NCBI GenBank assembly: GCA_022825825.1
Contig: JAJDWA010000060.1
Coordinates: forward strand, 1 to 50,638
Length of the DNA stretch: 50,638 nucleotides
Direction of reading: 5' to 3'
Source: Candidatus Poribacteria bacterium
GTDB taxonomy: Bacteria > Poribacteria > WGA-4E > WGA-3G
Under the pieces are notes generated by a model. The model was not told the DNA's origin. It ran no database searches and saw only the letters and a list, made by a program, of their open reading frames with translations. Shown piece after piece: positions 33,365 to 42,600 of the stretch. Both the position numbers and the translations under genes were made by a program. Every line of letters begins with the position of its first letter. The stretch's first letter is position 1.

Positions 33365-34306
33365 TTGCAAACCTATCATAATTTGGAATCCATACCTAAA
33401 TTAACACAAGACTCAGTTGCAACATTTGGGGTATTCGACGGATTACATATTGGCCACCAAGATGTTATCGAAACGGTTCGTACACGCGCCGATGCCGATA
33501 ATCTTGCAAGTGTTCTCTTCGGGTTCTATCCACATCCTTTGGCACTCCTTGCCCCGGAAAAATGCCCGCCTGTTTTAATGTGTTTGCCAAAACGCCTCGA
33601 AATACTCAAACAACTCAGGATAGATATTGCTATTTTTGTTAATTTCAGTGAACAAATTGCATCAATGTCGCCAGATATCTTTGTGAATAATGTTTTGCTT
33701 GATCTGTGTCGCGCCAAACATGTCGTTGTCGGTTACGCCTGCCAATTTGGAAAAGATCGCGAAGGTAACGCAGGGTTATTAGAATCAATGGGGCAACAAT
33801 CTAAATTTGGTGTTACGGTTGTTCCACCGACCCAGTTAAACGGTTTGCCAGTGCATAGCACGCGTATCAGGCAAGCAATTGCAAGGGGCGATCTCGGTTT
33901 AGCATCCCAGCTGTTAGGAAGAATCTATTCTTTGAGTGGCACCATTATAAAGGGAGATGGGCGCGGTAGACAGCTCGGGTTTCCAACTGCGAATATTGAA
34001 CCGGGTGAGCAGCTCTGCCCGCCAAACGGTGTTTACGCTATTCGCGGAAAATTAACGGATCGGTGGCTGGATGGTGTGCTAAACATCGGAATCCGACCTA
34101 CCTTTAATGGAACAAAATTTCAGGTAGAAAGCCACTTTTTTAACTTTGATGAACTCATATATGGTGAAACTATCGAAATATATTTTGTTGAAAAGATTCG
34201 CAGTGAACGCAAATTCTCAAATATGCGCGCCTTGGTGCAGCAAATTCATAGGGATATCTCTGTTGCTGAAGAAATTCTTGCCCAACACCCTAAGGTGCAT
34301 TTATAA
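33365..34306 (+). CDS. ribF: Bifunctional riboflavin kinase / FAD synthetase
   Basis: Makes FMN and FAD from riboflavin. The N-terminal FAD synthetase domain has FGVFDGLHIGHQDVI (nucleotidyltransferase HxGH) and VGYACQFGKDREG; the C-terminal flavokinase domain has GDGRGRQLGFPTANIE and GVLNIGIRPTFNG. The frame is open upstream, but I place the start at TTG 33365 because GGAG at 33353-33356 is 8 nt before it; the upstream ATG at 33269 would overlap nrnA and include the hairpin. About 313 residues. Last gene of the cluster. Confidence 0.92.
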   Translation: MQTYHNLESIPKLTQDSVATFGVFDGLHIGHQDVIETVRTRADADNLASVLFGFYPHPLALLAPEKCPPVLMCLPKRLEILKQLRIDIAIFVNFSEQIASMSPDIFVNNVLLDLCRAKHVVVGYACQFGKDREGNAGLLESMGQQSKFGVTVVPPTQLNGLPVHSTRIRQAIARGDLGLASQLLGRIYSLSGTIIKGDGRGRQLGFPTANIEPGEQLCPPNGVYAIRGKLTDRWLDGVLNIGIRPTFNGTKFQVESHFFNFDELIYGETIEIYFVEKIRSERKFSNMRALVQQIHRDISVAEEILAQHPKVHL

Positions 34307-34325
34307 AAATCTGAAACGGACTATT

Positions 34326-34961
34326 TTAAAGCCTATTTCCTACCCACAGAACGCCTCTACTTATAACTTCTTGAAAACTCGGATGTTCAAGCACAGCCAT
34401 ATCGTGGCCTAACGCAAAATAAAATACTTTACCTTCGCCATACTTATGGTGGAACGCCATGACGTGGGTTTCATCCTTCGTGTGATCGTACGCGTGCATC
34501 AAATGTTGTGAAGAATCGGGATTGTGTTTCAAATAGTAGAGTTCATCTGTCACCTTAAAATCAGTTAACCCAGTGCAAATGGGATGCTCGGTGTTGCTCA
34601 CGTTAACTGTGAAATCCATATAAGGGCTATGCCCATCGAAAAACCCGTTGAGCATATCGTGGTAGCCTTCAGATTCTCGGAAGGAAGCAGCTGCAGTGTG
34701 TAATCCAAAAAATCCACCCCCCGATTGAATATAGTTGAGCAACCCCGCCTCTTGTGCCGCTGTAAGCTCTCCGACATCAGTATAGAAAAGCACAGTATTG
34801 TATGCTTCAAGACCATCGGCAAGTACATCATAGTCTCGGGAGAAATTGGCTTCAATGCTATCGGATCTATTGAGCATTGCTGTTAAAAATTGCCCGTTTC
34901 CTTCATGATCGTGATAAATACCTTCCGTTCCGACAAATACAAGTGATTTAAGAGTTTCCAT
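34326..34961 (-). CDS. ThuA-like domain protein
   Basis: A 211-residue cytoplasmic protein of the ThuA family (glutamine-amidotransferase fold). Motifs: VFVGTEGIYHDHEGNGQFL, FYTDVGELTAAQEAGLLNYI, SGGGFFGLHTAAASF and KVFYFALGHDMAV. ThuA proteins have been tied to trehalose or other sugar use and redox of disaccharides. It lies 10 bp after a zinc dehydrogenase on the same strand, so the two likely act on the same sugar or polyol. There is no signal peptide, unlike the giant ThuA fusion at 11987. Confidence 0.88.
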   Translation of the reverse strand: METLKSLVFVGTEGIYHDHEGNGQFLTAMLNRSDSIEANFSRDYDVLADGLEAYNTVLFYTDVGELTAAQEAGLLNYIQSGGGFFGLHTAAASFRESEGYHDMLNGFFDGHSPYMDFTVNVSNTEHPICTGLTDFKVTDELYYLKHNPDSSQHLMHAYDHTKDETHVMAFHHKYGEGKVFYFALGHDMAVLEHPSFQEVISRGVLWVGNRL

Positions 34962-34971
34962 TCTACCTCCA

Positions 34972-36003
34972 TTAATTATTGGGCATCACAAGAACTTTTA
35001 CAGATCCGTGTTCATCACGTCCCGCTGCGACGGCAAAAGCTTGTGTAATCTCGTCCAGGTTAAATCGGTGTGTAACCAAAGGATTTGGGTCAAGTTTGCC
35101 AGCAGCAAGCAAATCAATAGCAATTTGAAACTCAGTTTTGCCGCCGCGCCTGCCGTAACAAAATGACCATATTATTGTCAGTTCGCGGCTGCGGGCAAAC
35201 CGTTCCGAAAAGGTGAGTGGTGCGCCATGCCCACCTACCATACAGACGCGTCCGCGTTTTGCTGCTATCTGCGTTGCCTGTTCCAACGTATTTGCTCTAC
35301 CGCCAACCGCTTCAAAGACTACATCAGCCCCGCGTCCATTACTCCAATCCATGATAGCTTCCACAGCATCGGTCTTATCTACATTAATTGGCACAGCACC
35401 AACTACCTTCTGAGCAATTTGTATCGGAGTGTCTGGTTTTCCTAAAACGGCAATGGAAGTTGCCCCCGCAATATCCGCTACCTGCGCAATTGTCAAACCG
35501 ACCGGACCGCTTCCAATAATGGCAACGCGATCACCAGGTGACACCATTGCTCTATTAACAGCATGCACTGCAACAGCATACACCTCTGCTAACGCACCGC
35601 CTTCAGCAGAGACGCTACCAGGAAGAGGGTAGGCATTTGAGGTACGCGCAATCATGAATTCAGCGAAACCCCCACCTGCATGTCGTAAATTTGCGCAGAT
35701 GTTGTAGTAACCGTTATAGCATTCTGGGCAATTATTGCATGGACTAATCGGTTCGATCGCTACACGTTCCCCTCTTTTGTCGTCAGGAACGTCTTTTCCT
35801 ATGTCAACAATTTGTCCGACTAATTCATGTCCACCGATGCGGGGGGACAAAGGTGTGTCTGGCTGATGGTGGTACCCGTGCAGATCACTCCCACAGATAC
35901 CAGCTGCTTCTACCTGGACCAATACTTGTCCTGCTGCAGGCGTCGGATCAGGGACTGTTTCAACTCTGATATCTTTTCCACCGTAAAATTGGGCAGCTTT
36001 CAT
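34972..36003 (-). CDS. Zinc-dependent alcohol/polyol dehydrogenase
   Basis: MDR-superfamily dehydrogenase of about 343 residues, closest in pattern to sorbitol/threonine dehydrogenases. Catalytic zinc region GICGSDLHGYHH and GGHELVG; structural zinc loop CNNCPECYNGYYNIC with four Cys; NAD-binding IIGSGPVGLTIAQVA. The ATG at 36003 (MKAAQFYGG) is chosen because family proteins start there. Operon with the ThuA gene downstream. Substrate not determined. Confidence 0.92.
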   Translation of the reverse strand: MKAAQFYGGKDIRVETVPDPTPAAGQVLVQVEAAGICGSDLHGYHHQPDTPLSPRIGGHELVGQIVDIGKDVPDDKRGERVAIEPISPCNNCPECYNGYYNICANLRHAGGGFAEFMIARTSNAYPLPGSVSAEGGALAEVYAVAVHAVNRAMVSPGDRVAIIGSGPVGLTIAQVADIAGATSIAVLGKPDTPIQIAQKVVGAVPINVDKTDAVEAIMDWSNGRGADVVFEAVGGRANTLEQATQIAAKRGRVCMVGGHGAPLTFSERFARSRELTIIWSFCYGRRGGKTEFQIAIDLLAAGKLDPNPLVTHRFNLDEITQAFAVAAGRDEHGSVKVLVMPNN

Positions 36004-36071
36004 ATACGTCTCCACATTTATTTTTGAAGTCCGTTTACAACATAACACATTTAGAAGATTGCGTCAATCAC

Positions 36072-36175
36072 TTATACCAAATTCATTTGATTCGTCGTCT
36101 TTACATACCGCTCCGCTGGAGCGGAAAAGTGAAAAAATACTGAAAAACAAGACGAATTACGTTAAGTTGGTATTA
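36072..36175. repeat. Miniature TIR element, family D, with one palindrome
   Basis: Left end TTATACCAAATTCATTTGAT and right end the inverse of ATAATACCAACTTAACGTAA, both continuing to ATTCGTC. In the middle, CCGCTCCGCTGGAGCGG (36108-36124), preceded by ACATA, is the same palindrome as inside family B copy 1. The 117-codon frame running through here (36059-36412) is not credible as a gene. Confidence 0.65.
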
Positions 36176-36352
36176 TCCATTTCGGGGTTAGGGCTATTTA
36201 GAGCGTATCTCATAAATCATTTGTTGGATGAGGGACCGCGCCTCGCCATGTCTGATGAACGGAAACAACGGACGGGCACAGAGACTCCCCCTACAATGTC
36301 GGACTTGAGTATTGAACTATCAGGTTTAGTTGAACTCATATTATTGCAAACA

Positions 36353-36386
36353 AAAGTAGACGGGTCCCAAAGAATCCGTCTACTTT
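36353..36386. terminator. Intrinsic terminator of the TRAP operon
   Basis: AAAGTAGACGG (36353-36363) and CCGTCTACTTT (36376-36386) form a perfect 11-bp stem with a 12-nt loop; on the minus strand it is followed by a T-rich run. It lies 29 bp past the dctP stop. Confidence 0.8.
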
Positions 36387-36414
36387 ATCAGGTTATTATG
36401 CTGATATATTGAAA

Positions 36415-37458
36415 CTACTTCTTTTCTCGATATTCGCGCAATAGTGCGTTAATCTTATCAAGAAATTCTTGAGAATATATTTCACCAACAAATGCTTTAT
36501 GGGTTTCAACAGCGAGGGCATCCCACGCCTCAACCGAACTTTGTTGAAACTCAACTATCTTTATCCCAGCTTTCTTTGTTAGTGCTTCAATAGCTTTTTC
36601 ATTATCCCTCCGAATTTCCTCAATCAACTTGACTTGATATTTGTCCCCTGCTTCACGTAATACTTTCTGTTGCTCAGGGGTAAGTCGATCAAACTTTTCC
36701 TTCGTTATCACTGTTGCACCAACACCAACACTTACGGGTAAGTTTGTCATGTATTTAAATTTATTGCTCCACTGTAATGCAACAGTGACGTAGGGTGAAG
36801 TGGTAAGCGCATTGAGTTGCCCTGAATAGAGAGAAGGTAACACCTGTGTAACTTCTCTGGGTACAGTGGCAATTTTTGCTCTTTTGTAAAATTCAAGAGC
36901 AATTTTGTCACTTGTTCGTGCCCACATCTTGATGTTAGGTGACTGGAGGTCAGCAATAGTTCTAATCGGATGATTACTGAAAATGTAATAGAAACCTATA
37001 TCACCTAATCCGATTAGTACATAGCCAGCATCTAAAAATGCTTTATCTAAATCTTCACGGAGGAAGTTGCGTACATAGTCAAGTTCTTCGTAGCTTTTAA
37101 ACATTCGGGGCAGTTGAAAAATTAGCGCTTCTTTCTGTATTTCGCCAAGTCCTGTAGCAGTCATAGCACTTGCATGAAGTAGCCCAGCGCGCATCTTACG
37201 GATGACATCCAGTTCGTCTCCGAGTATTCCATTCGGATAGAATCGGAACTTAACATTACCATCGGTTTTAGAGAGTATTTCTTTTCCCATCGCATCGAAA
37301 TTGTTCATCCAAGTAGACCCTTTCGGCGCGTATGTAGCGAACTTAATAGACTCTACAGCGTGAACGGATACAGGTAAATAGAACATGCTCAAAATTACTA
37401 AAAGCACGCTTGCAATTACCGCAGTTTGGATTTTATTAATTGTTTTCTTATCGTTCAT
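36415..37458 (-). CDS. dctP: TRAP transporter solute-binding protein (DctP/TatP type)
   Basis: Exported periplasmic protein of 347 residues (signal helix ending SVHAVES). DctP-family features: IKFATYAPKGSTWMNNFDAMG, FYPNGILGDELDVIRKMRAG, and the Arg-containing SPNIKMWARTSDKIALEF, which usually clamps a substrate carboxylate, followed by VTQVLPSLYSGQLNALTTSP. It overlaps the preceding tatT gene by one base (TAATG), so the two are translationally coupled. The membrane subunits of the TRAP system are not in the window. Ligand unknown. Confidence 0.93.
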   Translation of the reverse strand: MNDKKTINKIQTAVIASVLLVILSMFYLPVSVHAVESIKFATYAPKGSTWMNNFDAMGKEILSKTDGNVKFRFYPNGILGDELDVIRKMRAGLLHASAMTATGLGEIQKEALIFQLPRMFKSYEELDYVRNFLREDLDKAFLDAGYVLIGLGDIGFYYIFSNHPIRTIADLQSPNIKMWARTSDKIALEFYKRAKIATVPREVTQVLPSLYSGQLNALTTSPYVTVALQWSNKFKYMTNLPVSVGVGATVITKEKFDRLTPEQQKVLREAGDKYQVKLIEEIRRDNEKAIEALTKKAGIKIVEFQQSSVEAWDALAVETHKAFVGEIYSQEFLDKINALLREYREKK

Positions 37459-38366
37459 TATTCAGTTTCTCCTTCTTCTATATCTAAATCAAAAAGTATA
37501 TCAACCTGGGAGAGCCAACGTTTGGCGCGCGACTTTGCTAAGGCAGTTGCGGCTTCCCCTCCAGGATATAAGTCGGACGGTGCATCAATAATTTCCTGTA
37601 ACGATTTCTTGTAAAGTTCCACATCCTGTTTCGGATAGGCGTAGTATCGCGCCAGATAGAATTTGCTCATCAGGAACTTGCCATCATTAATCTCATCAAC
37701 CTTATCTATGTGCTTCTTTGCCTTTTCAGGGTTACCCCCGATTGCTGGTGATCGATCACCATAATAAACTGCATAGAACAGATGCCCGCTGCCATTATAG
37801 AATGTTTCGTCTAATTCAAGAACACGTCGCATCATCAATTCAACACGATCGAGGTCAATCACTTGCATCGGGTCATCTTTCTGCAGGCTAATACCATTTG
37901 CGACAGCATAAGCTGCCCAAAATAGTGGTTCTACATCTTCCTTCTCTACTTTCTGAAGCAGCTTTTCGAACACTTCCATGCCGATAGTTCTTGCTTTAGT
38001 GAAGATTTTGTTTGATTTTGCGAGTGCTTTGAACGCATACATTTCAGACCGTGCGTAATGCTCAATCGCCTGTGCACGCATCTCCTCTGCTGTATCCGTA
38101 TCACCTGCTATTTCAGCCTCTTCCATCCTATCTTGAAGCAATCCGCTGTAAGATGAAAAAGCGCGAGCCGTCTTAACAATCAGAGACTTATTTCCTAATT
38201 TTGTCAAACGTTCAAGTGTTTTGAGGTTTTTCTCAAGGGTAGTTTCTACTACCGCTAAGTCACTTTCCTGTTCGATTTTGGATAACTTGCTTAGACCACA
38301 CCCACCTACGAGTATCGGTAGTAAAAGTAAAAAAGCTATCCGAAAATAAAACTTGTTGTAAATCAT
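37458..38366 (-). CDS. tatT: TatT-type TPR lipoprotein associated with TRAP transport
   Basis: Lipoprotein (lipobox LLLPILVGGC) of 302 residues made of helical TPR-like repeats, matching the TatT family first described with the Treponema Tp0956-Tp0957 system: YARSEMYAFKALAKSN, PLFWAAYAVANGISL, NGSGHLFYAVYYGDRSP. In that system a TatT trimer binds the solute-binding TatP and is thought to help ligand passage. AGGAG lies upstream of the ATG. Coupled to dctP by a one-base overlap. Its presence suggests a hydrophobic or unusual ligand (inference from the family). Confidence 0.88.
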   Translation of the reverse strand: MIYNKFYFRIAFLLLLPILVGGCGLSKLSKIEQESDLAVVETTLEKNLKTLERLTKLGNKSLIVKTARAFSSYSGLLQDRMEEAEIAGDTDTAEEMRAQAIEHYARSEMYAFKALAKSNKIFTKARTIGMEVFEKLLQKVEKEDVEPLFWAAYAVANGISLQKDDPMQVIDLDRVELMMRRVLELDETFYNGSGHLFYAVYYGDRSPAIGGNPEKAKKHIDKVDEINDGKFLMSKFYLARYYAYPKQDVELYKKSLQEIIDAPSDLYPGGEAATALAKSRAKRWLSQVDILFDLDIEEGETE

Positions 38367-38451
38367 TGTATCGAATTTATCTCCTATCAGTGTTGTGCGT
38401 CCAATTGTAGACGCAGTTATAATTCCATATTTCTATATCTAATATAATCTA

Positions 38452-39540
38452 TTATGCTTTATAGGGTGAAAATGGCAGGCCAACAACTGTCCCATTAACG
38501 CGCCCTTCCGAAGTTTCAATCTGGATTCTACTACCTTGTTCCGTAACTTCTGTACGAACGTAACCAAGTGCAATCGGTTTTTTGAGTATTGGTGAATAGG
38601 CAGAACTTGTAACCCAGCCGACTTCTTTTTCGCCATTGAAAATTTTTGAGTTTTGTTGCATAGTATCTTCTGCGTCAATTTCAATCCCACGTAATAGACG
38701 GTTCGGATGTCCGCGATACTTCATACGTGCTACTATCTCTTGACCGATATAACACCCTTTTTCAAAATCAATCGCATGTTCTAATTCTGCCTCAAGCGGA
38801 ATAACAGAGTCGGTTAATTCTGTTCCATATCTTGGCGTACCTGCTTCAATCCGAAGTGATTCAAGCGCGTCCCATCCAATAGGAACAACATTAGCTCCTG
38901 CAGCCATTAACTTTTCCCATAACGTTTCTAACTTATCGGTTGAAATGTAAAGATGGTATCCACATTCTCCGACAGTATTCGATTCTACACAAGCAATCCG
39001 TTGTTGATCAAATTCGCAAAACAGGGAATGATTCTCTGGTAAACTACTGAGCCCCTCCACATTTAGAACGGATTGAACCAGTTCTGTAGATTTTGGTCCA
39101 TAAACGGCAATTGCCCCTAAATTGTCCGTTTCCACAGAAAGTTCTACATCATCTGCAATAATGTACTTGTCCAATTCCGTAAAAACATTTTCTGTGTTTT
39201 CAGGGGCAGTGCTGAGATAGATTGAATCTTCAAAGATGTATACTTTCATATCAGCGATAATTTTACCACGATTTGTCAAAAGTGTGGCGTAATTCCCCTC
39301 CCCAACTGATAAACCTTCAACATTGTTAGAGATGAGACGGTGCAAAAATTTTGCGCGATCCTCTCCGGTTAAACTGAGAGTACCAAGATATGAAATATCA
39401 GCAATGCCGACATTGTTCCTAACAGCGTTGTGCTCAGAAACAGTATCAGTAAACTGTACTGCTAAGTTCCAATCTTTGTGTCTCTCAGCAAAGGTTGCAC
39501 CAAGTTTTTGATGAATTTCATGTAACAGCGTATTTTTCAT
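38452..39540 (-). CDS. ygfZ: YgfZ/GcvT-domain folate-binding protein
   Basis: A 362-residue protein of the YgfZ (IbaG-associated) group, helping assembly or repair of some Fe-S enzymes with folate. The hallmark KGCYIGQEIVARMKYRG is present, plus LHRLISNNVEGL and ALESLRIEAGTPRYGTEL. It keeps GcvT-like folds but not the full aminomethyltransferase signature, so YgfZ is preferred over GcvT. It stands 85 bp upstream of tatT; co-transcription is possible. Confidence 0.85.
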   Translation of the reverse strand: MKNTLLHEIHQKLGATFAERHKDWNLAVQFTDTVSEHNAVRNNVGIADISYLGTLSLTGEDRAKFLHRLISNNVEGLSVGEGNYATLLTNRGKIIADMKVYIFEDSIYLSTAPENTENVFTELDKYIIADDVELSVETDNLGAIAVYGPKSTELVQSVLNVEGLSSLPENHSLFCEFDQQRIACVESNTVGECGYHLYISTDKLETLWEKLMAAGANVVPIGWDALESLRIEAGTPRYGTELTDSVIPLEAELEHAIDFEKGCYIGQEIVARMKYRGHPNRLLRGIEIDAEDTMQQNSKIFNGEKEVGWVTSSAYSPILKKPIALGYVRTEVTEQGSRIQIETSEGRVNGTVVGLPFSPYKA

Positions 39541-39601
39541 TCTTTACCATTTCTATGTTACTGTTTGCACATACCAAAAGCATTCGCATGTCTCTATAGT
39601 A

Positions 39602-42600
39602 TTAAAACATCCGTTCCAACCGTAAAATTAATCTCGGTGTACGTAACGAATATTCTACGGTGAGAGGAACGGCAATTTCAACTGAACCGCTCAAAGGTTG
39701 AAAACCTGCTGGTGGACTAATGAAAAACGATATTCCGACACCGACTGAGGATTTAAACTCATTCACGGAAAAATCAGAAAATGTATTTTCAGTGGACTGC
39801 CAAGTCTGTCCAGTATCAAAAAAAGCAATCAGTGCCCACCCGAATACAGCGTCTATATCGGTATTAAAACGGGTCTCTTGTAAAAAACGATATTCGATAT
39901 TGAGAAGAATTCGCTTATCCCCAGCGAATGTATTAAAATCGTATCCACGCAAAGTTGTTGCCCCACCGAGATAGAGAAGACGTTGCCTCGGCAAGGGTGC
40001 GTCCGAATAATCTCCCGAAAGACGGATGTTCAGATGATGCGCTCCGAACAAGGGTGTGTAGCGAACTAATTCAAATTTGTAAAAGTTAAATGTCCATTCT
40101 CCTCCAAGACTTCCGCCTGCCAATTCAATTCCCAAATGTCCGCGCCACCCACGCCTCGTCCGTTCATTTGGCCAGAGGAATAGGTGGCTTCCAAGATTCT
40201 GCGGACGTTTAATAGTTGATTTTTTGTCACGAGTATCAAATGTATAACCGAGGGAAATCATTTTCAGGTACCCGCGATCAATTCGCGGATTACCGCGCTT
40301 GATACGGTTCCGGTCAAGATAACTCCAATCCGTAGACTTAGACAAGTTATCGTGGTCTTCTTGTGTAAACTCAAGTCGCAACAGAGAGGATGCCCCAAAT
40401 GTTTGGGCAACCCAAATTTGTTCTCCCTTCCGCTGATAATAATCTTCAAGGGCAGTACCATAAACTGCTGCCCCAAGATTAGTCTCGGCAGGCAATAGGC
40501 GATACGTATTAGAGCTAACGTCCGTTAGTTTGAAAAAACCGACTCCCATTGCCAATGGAAAACGTCTAAAAAAACTTTTCTCAACTCCGAGGCTATAGTT
40601 TAAAATTTTGCTGGAGAATCCGCCACTGATTGAACCGAACAGTTGTTCCTCACCGGTGAAGTGCGTCGAAAGTGTTCCACCAGCACCAAGTACTAACCCG
40701 TGAACACGGCTGAAACCAACAATAGGATACCATCCTGGTTTTATAAACGGTTCTTCTTCAATATCAACAATCAGAATATTTTTTCCACCTTCGCGTTGTA
40801 CACGCCAATCACGAATTGATTTGAATGCCTCGTTATTCTTACTAAGTTCTTTACGCAATTGATTGATTCTCGTTTGTCCCAGTGAGTGAAAATATACCTC
40901 TTTCGTATTTATATTGAGTGCAGATTTGAGTTCAGAACGTGAGATTCGCCGGTTCCCAGTAAATTGAATTTCATCTAAATATCCTTCGTTGACATGGTAT
41001 TGTAGCACATCATTGACAAATTCGCGCGTAACTTTTGCAAACGGAAAGCCACGGTTTACATAAAAATCGGCTATCATCTGCTGTTTCAACTTTATATTTG
41101 TGTCAGCAAAATATCCTGGTGATAGGTCAAACCAATTTTTGATGAATTGCGCTGGAAAACTCCTATGGCCGTTGATTTTTATTTGGCTTGCAAACTTCAC
41201 TGGTGCCTCGGTGACGCTGATTTGCACATTTACTTTTACCGGCTCGGTTTTCGGAAGATTTTCAATTTTGTCATCACCACTACCGTCAGATTCTGCGTCT
41301 TTTAGAGAGGTCCCGTGCAGATTAATCGGTAGGGATTTAGGGGCATCGTTCTTAGGAACAATAGTCTTTAATTGTACTTCTTCAAACCAATCAAAGTTTT
41401 CTAATTCCGCAATCAATCGCGACAATTGTTCGTTTGTAAAGATATTACCGGGTGCTATCGGAATTTGTTCTAACACCACCTCAGTTGGAATTATTTTGTT
41501 ACCCTCAATTTCAACTGCAGTAACTTTGAAATTTTCTGTAACTTTAAATGTTTCTGAGGTATGTGATGGGTCCGCGGATAATTTTAGTTTTCCCATTCCC
41601 TCTTTCCAATGTGGCCACCACGGATATTCCTCATCATACATTGGAGCCCAGTAGCTGTATTCATGCTGGACACTTGGGTTTAAATCTTCACCAATAACTG
41701 ATTTTACTTGTGCTTTACGATGGATGTTAAAAAGCCAAGTACTTACCTCGTGTTTTCTCTCATATTTACGAGGGATAGCAATTTCAAAACTCCAAAAATT
41801 CGCGTTGATTTGGGTCGCAACTTTAGCATGTGAATTCCAAGAACTATCGCCTTTGAACTGTTCTGTTGAATCGTTTATCTGTTCGCGTTCCACGCCAGTT
41901 GGAGCGAATCGAAAATTTGGGAAACCTTCCTTTGTTACCCATTGATCAAAGAGTCCACCAATCGGATTTACGATAAGGTGGGAATATGGCTCAGTTTCAG
42001 GATTCATATCAAGCAGGATTTCAACGGATTCATCTTCCCAGATCGGTGAATCAAGTTGTGTTTGTGAAACACGAGGAATTTGCGTATCCTGTATGTGTGC
42101 CCTTACACCAATATACAGGTTTTCTTTATCCCACATTAAATAGACATCTGTTTGATTTTCGGCGGTTTCCGTTCCTGTAGGACTCTGAAAAGCGGAAAGT
42201 GCGGCAGCATTTAACCACACTGTTTCAGATAAATTTCCATCAATAACAGGGGATTGTACAGTTTGAGGGATAGGTTGGACCAACTCTATGGGTGGCGTTT
42301 CTTCTGAAACATCGGGTTTAGTTCTTTCAGGTAAGTTTCGCGTCCTTGGATCCGGGAAAACTGAAATAACATCAGTGGTAGTTAAACGGAGTAGCGGTCC
42401 TCCCTCATTGAGGACCCCCATATTATTGTCAATTTCTGATGGAAGATTAATAATATAACGTTGTTTCTCACTCTTTAATTCAACATCTGCAGCGTAATTA
42501 TTAGGAAGGAGTAACCTAATGCCTCCCCCAAGTGCAGTTAAATCCAGTGGGGCTGCAAATGAATCGAGCACAGTAAGATCAATTGAACCGTTGTGTGTTT

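Noticed and set aside
36059..36412. 117-codon plus-strand frame
   Set aside because: It runs through a family D element and a terminator stem, has no recognisable domain and no ribosome binding site.
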